Assembly: GCF_000215705.1 (NCBI RefSeq)
Contig: NC_015677.1
Span: 501,001 to 565,000, forward strand
Reading direction: 5' to 3'
Length of the DNA stretch: 64,000 bases
Source of the DNA: Ramlibacter tataouinensis TTB310
GTDB taxonomy: Bacteria; Pseudomonadota; Gammaproteobacteria; Burkholderiales; Burkholderiaceae_C
Both the position numbers and the translations under genes were made by a program. A model generated the notes under the pieces. The model saw only the letters and a list, made by a program, of their open reading frames with translations, had not been told where the DNA came from and made no database searches. This document shows, piece after piece, positions 58,992-64,000 of the stretch (positions are counted from its first letter, which is position 1; the number at the start of each line of letters is the position of its first letter).

Positions 58992-60458
58992 ATGCTGATG
59001 AAGACCTCCTCCCAGTCGCTGACCGAACAGCTGTCGGCGCGCTTTGCCGAGCGCATCCGCACCCGGCTGCTGGCGCCCGGCGCGCGGCTGCCCTCGGTGC
59101 GCCAGTGCGCGCAGCAGCAGGGCGTGAGCCCGTCCACCGTGGTGGCCGCCTACGACCAGCTGCTGGCCGAGGGCCTGGTGGAGGCGCGCAAGAACCGCGG
59201 CTTCTTTGTCAGGGAAACGCCGGCGTCGGGGGCGGATGCCGGCACCCGCCCGCCCGACAGCGCGCCGGACGCCGCGGCGGCGGCCCACGAGGGCGGCTGG
59301 TCCGTGGCGCACTGGATCGCGCGGCGGCCGCCGGCTTCGCCGGTCAATGCCACCGCCCTGATCCGCGGCATGTTCCACCAGGTGAGCAACAAGCCGCAGC
59401 CGGGCATGGGCGTGCTGCCGCCGGAGTGGCTGGAGTCCACCTTCATGGCGGCGGCGGTGCGCAAGGTGACTTCGACGCGCGCGCTGCACGAGTTCTCGCT
59501 GCGCTACGGCGAGCCCCTGGGCGACGGCGGCCTGCGCCGCGCGCTGGCCAGGAAGCTGGCCGCGCTGAGCGTGCCGGCCAGCCCGGAGCAGATCATCACC
59601 ACGGTGGGGGCAACGCATGCGCTGGACATCGTCAGCCGCAGCTTGCTGCGCCCGGGTGATTTCGTGATGGTGGAGGAACCGGGCTGGGCGGTGGAGTTCG
59701 CGCGGCTGACGGCGCTGGGCATGCGCCTGCTGCCGATGCCGCGCCGCCCGGACGGGCCCGACCTGGAGGTGATGGCGCGCTACTGCGAGGTGCATGCCCC
59801 CAAGCTGTACGTCAGCGTGAGCGTGCTGCACAACCCCACCGGCTACTGCCTGTCGCCGGGCAGCGCGCACCGCGTGCTGCAGCTGGCCAACCAGCACGGC
59901 TTCCACATCGTCGAGGACGACACCTACAGCCACATCGCGCCGCCGCATGCCTCGCGGCTGTGCGCGCTGGACGGCCTGCAGCGCACCATCCACGTCAGCG
60001 GCTTCGCCAAGATCCTGGCGCCCAACTGGCGGGTCGGCTTCCTGGCCGCCCACCCCTCCCTGATCGAGCAGCTGCTGGACACCAAGCTGCTGGGGACGCT
60101 GACCACGCCGGCGCTGCTGGAGAAGGCGCTGGCGCTGTGCATCGAGCAGGGCCAGCTGCGCCGCCATGCCGAGCGCATCCGCACGCGGCTGGACGCGGCG
60201 CGCAGCCGCAGCGTGAAGCTGGCGCTGGCGGCCGGCTGCAGCTTCGCGGCCGAACCGGCGGGCCTGTTCGGCTGGGTGGACACCGGCGTGGACACCGACG
60301 AACTGGCCCAGCGCATGCTGGACGAAGGCTACCTGCTGGCGCCCGGTGCGCTGTTCCACGCCGAGCGCAAGCCCAGCACGCTGATGCGCATCAACTTCGC
60401 GACCACGCAGGACGCGGCGTTCTGGAGGAAGTACTCGGAGCTTGTGCGGCGAGGCTGA
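58992..60458 (+). CDS. MocR-family regulator (GntR-type DNA-binding domain fused to aminotransferase domain)
   Basis: A 488-residue regulator. The N-terminal GntR-type winged helix (RIRTRLLAPGARLPSVRQCA, cited in part, and QGVSPSTVVAAYDQLLAEGLV) is followed by a fold-type I aminotransferase domain. Lys340 in GFAKILAPNWRVGF is the PLP lysine, and VLHNPTGYCLS is the family NPTG motif. MocR proteins use PLP plus an amine or amino acid to switch transcription. Start ATG 58992 has AAGGG eight bases upstream; ATG 58998 is an alternative. It is divergent from the exporter/PLP operon and probably controls it. Confidence 0.93.
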   Translation: MLMKTSSQSLTEQLSARFAERIRTRLLAPGARLPSVRQCAQQQGVSPSTVVAAYDQLLAEGLVEARKNRGFFVRETPASGADAGTRPPDSAPDAAAAAHEGGWSVAHWIARRPPASPVNATALIRGMFHQVSNKPQPGMGVLPPEWLESTFMAAAVRKVTSTRALHEFSLRYGEPLGDGGLRRALARKLAALSVPASPEQIITTVGATHALDIVSRSLLRPGDFVMVEEPGWAVEFARLTALGMRLLPMPRRPDGPDLEVMARYCEVHAPKLYVSVSVLHNPTGYCLSPGSAHRVLQLANQHGFHIVEDDTYSHIAPPHASRLCALDGLQRTIHVSGFAKILAPNWRVGFLAAHPSLIEQLLDTKLLGTLTTPALLEKALALCIEQGQLRRHAERIRTRLDAARSRSVKLALAAGCSFAAEPAGLFGWVDTGVDTDELAQRMLDEGYLLAPGALFHAERKPSTLMRINFATTQDAAFWRKYSELVRRG

Positions 60459-60479
60459 ACGCGGACACGCGCGCCCGCC

Positions 60480-62204
60480 TCACAGCATCTCGTCGGGCGC
60501 GAAGGGGGCGATCAGGCGCACCAGCAGCCGCAGCCGCAGGCTGGCCTCGGGCTCTTGGTCGGTGCCGGGGAAGGCCGCCCCGGGCGGTGCCTGCCAGCGC
60601 AGGCCGTCGTCCTGCAGCACCACACGGTAGGCGCCGGTGGCGAACGTTGTAGTGATCAGTTCGGCGGCCTGCTGCGACAGCACGCGGCTGCGGATCACCA
60701 GCGCGACCTCGCTGTTCTGCAGCTGCGAGCGCAGGTCCAGGTTCATGGAGCCGATGACGGCCAGCCGCCGGTCGATGATCACCGCCTTGGAATGCAGGCT
60801 GGCGCGCGAGCTGCCGGACTTGGAGCCGCCGGCGCCGCTGCCCAGGCCGAAGCCGCTGCGGCCGCGCCCGCTGCCGCGGCCCGAGCCGGACAGGCTGCCA
60901 GCCGTTCCGGGGTCGGCGCGCATCTCGTGCAGTTCGACGCCCAGGCGCAGCAGGTCGGGGCGGTGGCGCGCGTAGCCGGCGTGCGCGGCCGGCGCGTCGT
61001 TGGAGGCCAGGGAGTTGGTCAGCACGCGCACGGGGATGCCGCGCGCGCGCAACTTGGCGAAAGTGGCCATCATCTGCGGCCCCGGCACGAAGTAGGGCGA
61101 GATGATGAGGACCTCCTGCCGGGCCTGCTCCATCAGTTGCAGCAGGCCGTCGATCACGGTCTCGCTCGTGTCCGCCTCGCCTTCGTCCGGTCCCACCTTG
61201 TCGGGCTTGTCGACCAGCAGCACGGAAGGTGCCCACACCAGGGGCACGCGCTGCAGGTCCAGCGGCGGCCGCCGTTCCTGGGCCACTGCGGCGGGCGAAA
61301 CGCCGGGCAGCACCGTGTCCGGCGAGGCCGCCGGCAGGGATGCGGGGATCGCCCGCGCCGGCAGGGGCGGACGCGAGGGGTCGTCGGGGGGCGACGTCTG
61401 GCGCTGCTCGCGCAGGCGGTCCAGGTCGCCTTGCGACAGAAGCGTCTGCACCGGATAGGCCAGCTCGTCGTTCCAGTAGCGGTCGAAGCTGCGCGACATG
61501 TCGCGCACGATGCGGCCGGCCGCCAGCACGTCCAGGTCGACGAAATTGCTTTTCTCGCCGCTGCCGAAGTAGGCGTCGCCCAGGTTGCGCCCGCCGGTGA
61601 TGCCCCAGGCGTTGTCGGCCAGGAACAGCTTGTTGTGCATGCGCTTCTGGATGCGCTCCACGTCGTGCAGCGAACCCAGCAGCCGGCCTATGAGCGAGCC
61701 ACGCGGGCCCGGCAGCGGGTTGAACAAGCGGATGTCCACGCCCGGCTCGAAGGCCAGCCGCAGCACCTGCGCGTCCTCGCCCACCGTGTTGAAGTCGTCC
61801 AGCAGGATGCGCACGCGCACGCCGCGCCGGGCCGCTTCGCGGATGCGCTGCAGCAGCAGCTCGGTGCTGGCGTCGGCATGGATGGCGTAGTACTGCAGGT
61901 CCAGGCTGCGCTGGGCCCCTTCGACCAGCGCCAGGCGGCTGGTGAAGGCGGTGTCCACGTTGCCCAGCAGGTGGAAGCCGGAATCGCTGCGCGCTCCCGC
62001 CTGGGCCTGCCGCTGCTGCGAGAGCCGGCCCAACGGCGTTTCTTCCGGCGCGCTGAAGGCTCGCGAAGGCGTGCGCTGCACATTGGCGGGCAGGCTGGCA
62101 CAGCCGGCCAGGGAAGCCAGGGTCAGCAGGACCATCAGCTGCCACAGCAGCAGCCAGCCGGCAGGCTGCTGGCGGGAGGGGTAGTCGGCGTGCAAGCGCA
62201 ACAT
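60480..62204 (-). CDS. Phospholipase D-like lipoprotein (cardiolipin synthase family)
   Basis: A 574-residue lipoprotein with lipobox LAGC at about residues 32-35. Two HKD motifs are intact: MHNKLFLADNAWGITGG (about residue 190) and LHSKAVIIDRRLAVIGS (about residue 473). It should therefore be an active phosphatidyl- or phosphodiester-transferase facing the periplasm. A Gly/Ser/Arg-rich low-complexity insert at about residues 437-465, immediately before the second HKD motif, is unusual. A proline-rich stretch occurs at about residues 270-310. It stands alone between the MocR gene and the ABC-F gene. Confidence 0.9.
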   Translation of the reverse strand: MLRLHADYPSRQQPAGWLLLWQLMVLLTLASLAGCASLPANVQRTPSRAFSAPEETPLGRLSQQRQAQAGARSDSGFHLLGNVDTAFTSRLALVEGAQRSLDLQYYAIHADASTELLLQRIREAARRGVRVRILLDDFNTVGEDAQVLRLAFEPGVDIRLFNPLPGPRGSLIGRLLGSLHDVERIQKRMHNKLFLADNAWGITGGRNLGDAYFGSGEKSNFVDLDVLAAGRIVRDMSRSFDRYWNDELAYPVQTLLSQGDLDRLREQRQTSPPDDPSRPPLPARAIPASLPAASPDTVLPGVSPAAVAQERRPPLDLQRVPLVWAPSVLLVDKPDKVGPDEGEADTSETVIDGLLQLMEQARQEVLIISPYFVPGPQMMATFAKLRARGIPVRVLTNSLASNDAPAAHAGYARHRPDLLRLGVELHEMRADPGTAGSLSGSGRGSGRGRSGFGLGSGAGGSKSGSSRASLHSKAVIIDRRLAVIGSMNLDLRSQLQNSEVALVIRSRVLSQQAAELITTTFATGAYRVVLQDDGLRWQAPPGAAFPGTDQEPEASLRLRLLVRLIAPFAPDEML

Positions 62205-62313
62205 TTGCGGTCACTGTAGCCCGCTGCTGCCCGGCCGTGGGGCCGTCAAGGTCAGCCGTTGGCGCGATCGCGAGCCGGACAATGGCTTACAGCAGGCCGC
62301 CAGGCGGACGGGC

Positions 62314-64000
62314 TCAGCTGAGCGCTTCCCAGCGCTCCAGAGCGGCCATCAGCGCGTCCTCGATCTCGGCATTGCGTTGGGTCAGTTGGGTGGCACGCGC
62401 TGGGTCGCCGGCGTACAGGCTGCCGTCGGCCAGTTGGCCGGCGATGGCGCGCTGCTCCGCTTCCAGGGTCTCGATGCGGGCAGGCAGGGCTTCGAGTTCG
62501 CGCTGGTCCTTGTAGCTCAGCTTTTTCTTGGGCGCAGGAGGGTCGCCCTTGGCCTGGGTGGCCGGGGACGTCTGCTTGCCCCTGTCCGCTGGCCTGGCGG
62601 CTGAAGGTGCCGCGGCCAGGGCTTGGGCCCGGCGCGACTGCAGCAACCAGTCCTGCACGCCGCCTTCGTACTCGCGCCAGCGGCCCTCGCCCTCGTAGGC
62701 GATGGTGCTGGTGACCACGTTGTCCAGGAAGCTGCGGTCGTGGCTGACCAGGAACACCGTGCCTTCGTAGTTCTGCAGCAGGTCTTCCAGCAGCTCCAGC
62801 GTTTCGATGTCCAGGTCGTTGGTCGGCTCGTCCAGCACCAGCACGTTGGCCGGCCGGGCGAACAGGCGTGCCAGCAGCAGCCGGTTGCGCTCGCCGCCTG
62901 ACAGCGAACGCACGGGCGACTGCGCGCGCGCCGGCGAGAACAGGAAGTCCCCGAGGTAGCTCTTGACGTGCTTGCGCTGCCGGCCGATCTCGATCCACTC
63001 GCTGCCGGGGCTGATGAAGTCCTCCAGCGCTGCATCCAGGTCCAACGCGTCGCGCATCTGGTCGAAGTACGCCACCTGCAGGTTGGCGCCCTGGCGGACC
63101 TTGCCGCTGTCGGGCGCCAGCTCGCCCAGGATCAGCTTGAGCAGGGTGGTCTTGCCCGCGCCGTTGGGGCCGATCAGGCCGACCTTGTCGCCGCGCAGGA
63201 TGGTGGCGCTGAAGTCGCGCACCACGGCCTTGTCGCCGAAGGACTTGGACACCTCGGTGAGCTCGGCCACGATCTTGCCGCTGGGCAGTCCGGAAGCGAC
63301 ATCGAGCTTGACCCGGCCCAGCGCCTCGCGCCGCGCCGCGCGGGTCTGGCGCAGCGTCTCCAACCGGTTGATGCGGCCCTGGGCGCGGGTGCGGCGCGCC
63401 TCCACCCCCTTGCGGATCCAGACTTCCTCCTGCGCCAGCAGCCTGTCGGCCTTGGCGTTGAGCACCGCCTCCTGCGCCAGCTGTTCCTCCTTCAACGCTT
63501 GGTAGCGGCTGAAGTTGCCGGGATAGGAGCGCAGCTGGCCACGGTCCAGCTCGACGATGCGCGTAGCCACCCGGTCCAGGAAGGCACGGTCGTGCGTGAT
63601 GGTGACCACGCTGCCCTTGAAGTCCAGCAGCAGGCCTTCCAGCCACTCGATGGCCTCCAGGTCCAGGTGGTTGGTGGGCTCGTCCAGCAGCAGCACGTCG
63701 GGCCGGGTGACCAGGGCCTGAGCCAGCGCCACCCGCTTCTTGGTGCCGCCGGACAGCTGGCTGATTACGGCTTGCGGTGGCAGGTGCAGGCGCTGCAGCG
63801 TCTCTTCTACCCGCTGCTGCCAGTTCCAGCCGTCCTGCGCCTCGATCCGGCGCTGCAGCGCGTCCAGGTCGCCATCACCCTGGGTGTAGGCGTTCACCAG
63901 CGCCAGCACCGGGGCCAGGCCCTCGCGCACGGACTCGAACACCGTGGCCTGCCCGGCCAGCAGCGGCTCCTGCGCCACATAGGCGATGCGCAGGCCCTGC
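62314..64000 (-). CDS. uup: ABC-F ATPase, Uup type (N-terminus beyond window)
   Basis: The visible 561 residues contain the end of the first ABC domain (SQLSGGTKKRVALAQAL, LLLDEPTNHLDLE) and the whole second one (Walker A GPNGAGKTT, signature SLSGGERNRLLLARL, LVLDEPTNDLDIE), joined by the ABC-F linker rich in charged residues. A C-terminal coiled coil (about the last 90 residues, KKKLSYKDQRELEALPARIE) is the Uup DNA-binding extension. Uup acts on ribosomes and on DNA transposition/recombination. The reading frame is open to the window edge. Confidence 0.93.
   Translation of the reverse strand, partial: QGLRIAYVAQEPLLAGQATVFESVREGLAPVLALVNAYTQGDGDLDALQRRIEAQDGWNWQQRVEETLQRLHLPPQAVISQLSGGTKKRVALAQALVTRPDVLLLDEPTNHLDLEAIEWLEGLLLDFKGSVVTITHDRAFLDRVATRIVELDRGQLRSYPGNFSRYQALKEEQLAQEAVLNAKADRLLAQEEVWIRKGVEARRTRAQGRINRLETLRQTRAARREALGRVKLDVASGLPSGKIVAELTEVSKSFGDKAVVRDFSATILRGDKVGLIGPNGAGKTTLLKLILGELAPDSGKVRQGANLQVAYFDQMRDALDLDAALEDFISPGSEWIEIGRQRKHVKSYLGDFLFSPARAQSPVRSLSGGERNRLLLARLFARPANVLVLDEPTNDLDIETLELLEDLLQNYEGTVFLVSHDRSFLDNVVTSTIAYEGEGRWREYEGGVQDWLLQSRRAQALAAAPSAARPADRGKQTSPATQAKGDPPAPKKKLSYKDQRELEALPARIETLEAEQRAIAGQLADGSLYAGDPARATQLTQRNAEIEDALMAALERWEALS

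Overview
The window is a GC-rich, densely coding chromosome segment, probably from a betaproteobacterium of the order Burkholderiales (Comamonadaceae-like, for example Ramlibacter or Variovorax relatives). This is an inference from base composition, the frequent ATGA/TGATG gene overlaps, the yraN-rsmI and priA/hemE neighbourhood, and the gene families present. I see no rRNA, tRNA, insertion sequence, prophage or CRISPR array. Both ends cut a gene: an acyl-CoA dehydrogenase at the left edge and a Uup-type ABC-F ATPase at the right edge.

1-11.2 kb holds the most unusual system. A tightly packed minus-strand operon encodes an acyl carrier protein, a free-standing acyl-AMP ligase, a FabG-like reductase, a SAM methyltransferase, a membrane-anchored protein of unknown family, a large exported FG-GAP/ASPIC-UnbV repeat protein, a FabH2-type ketosynthase III, an alpha/beta hydrolase and a glutaryl-CoA-dehydrogenase-like enzyme. 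A winged-helix regulator is divergent from it, and a 26-codon leader ORF with a perfect Shine-Dalgarno precedes the ACP gene. It looks like a small ACP-dependent acyl (fatty-acid/polyketide-like) biosynthetic cluster that I cannot match to a described pathway.

11.2-17.3 kb is housekeeping (yraN, rsmI, priA, hemE, a TPR-methyltransferase), with a 345-bp intergenic stretch carrying two DnaA-box sequences. 17.4-24.9 kb is a galactose/sugar-nucleotide block: a GH2 glycosidase, galT and galK on plus, convergent with UDP-galactopyranose mutase and an unusual GH1-RmlD fusion on minus. 25-34 kb mixes envelope and redox functions: a thioredoxin-fold protein, DsbD, AlaX, a sorbosone-dehydrogenase-like lipoprotein, an esterase-fold protein lacking its catalytic residues, and a second FtsH.

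34.2-45.2 kb is metabolic. An Lrp regulator is divergent from a homodimeric 2-oxoacid dehydrogenase E1. Next comes a 2-ketogluconate (kgu) locus under a PtxS-like LacI repressor with near-perfect PtxS operators. Its transporter is an amino-acid-type ABC system where the pseudomonad operon has the MFS protein KguT. 45.3-52.3 kb carries a CBS-domain protein, an RlmN paralogue, a KGG stress protein, a thioredoxin, a hybrid histidine kinase with a small exported partner, a histidine-phosphatase-fold protein and an orphan amino-acid-binding protein. 52.3-60.5 kb is an eight-gene minus-strand operon (PLP enzymes, PhzF, GST, VOC, two LysE exporters and one EamA exporter) divergent from a MocR regulator. 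The window closes with a phospholipase-D-like lipoprotein and the ABC-F gene.
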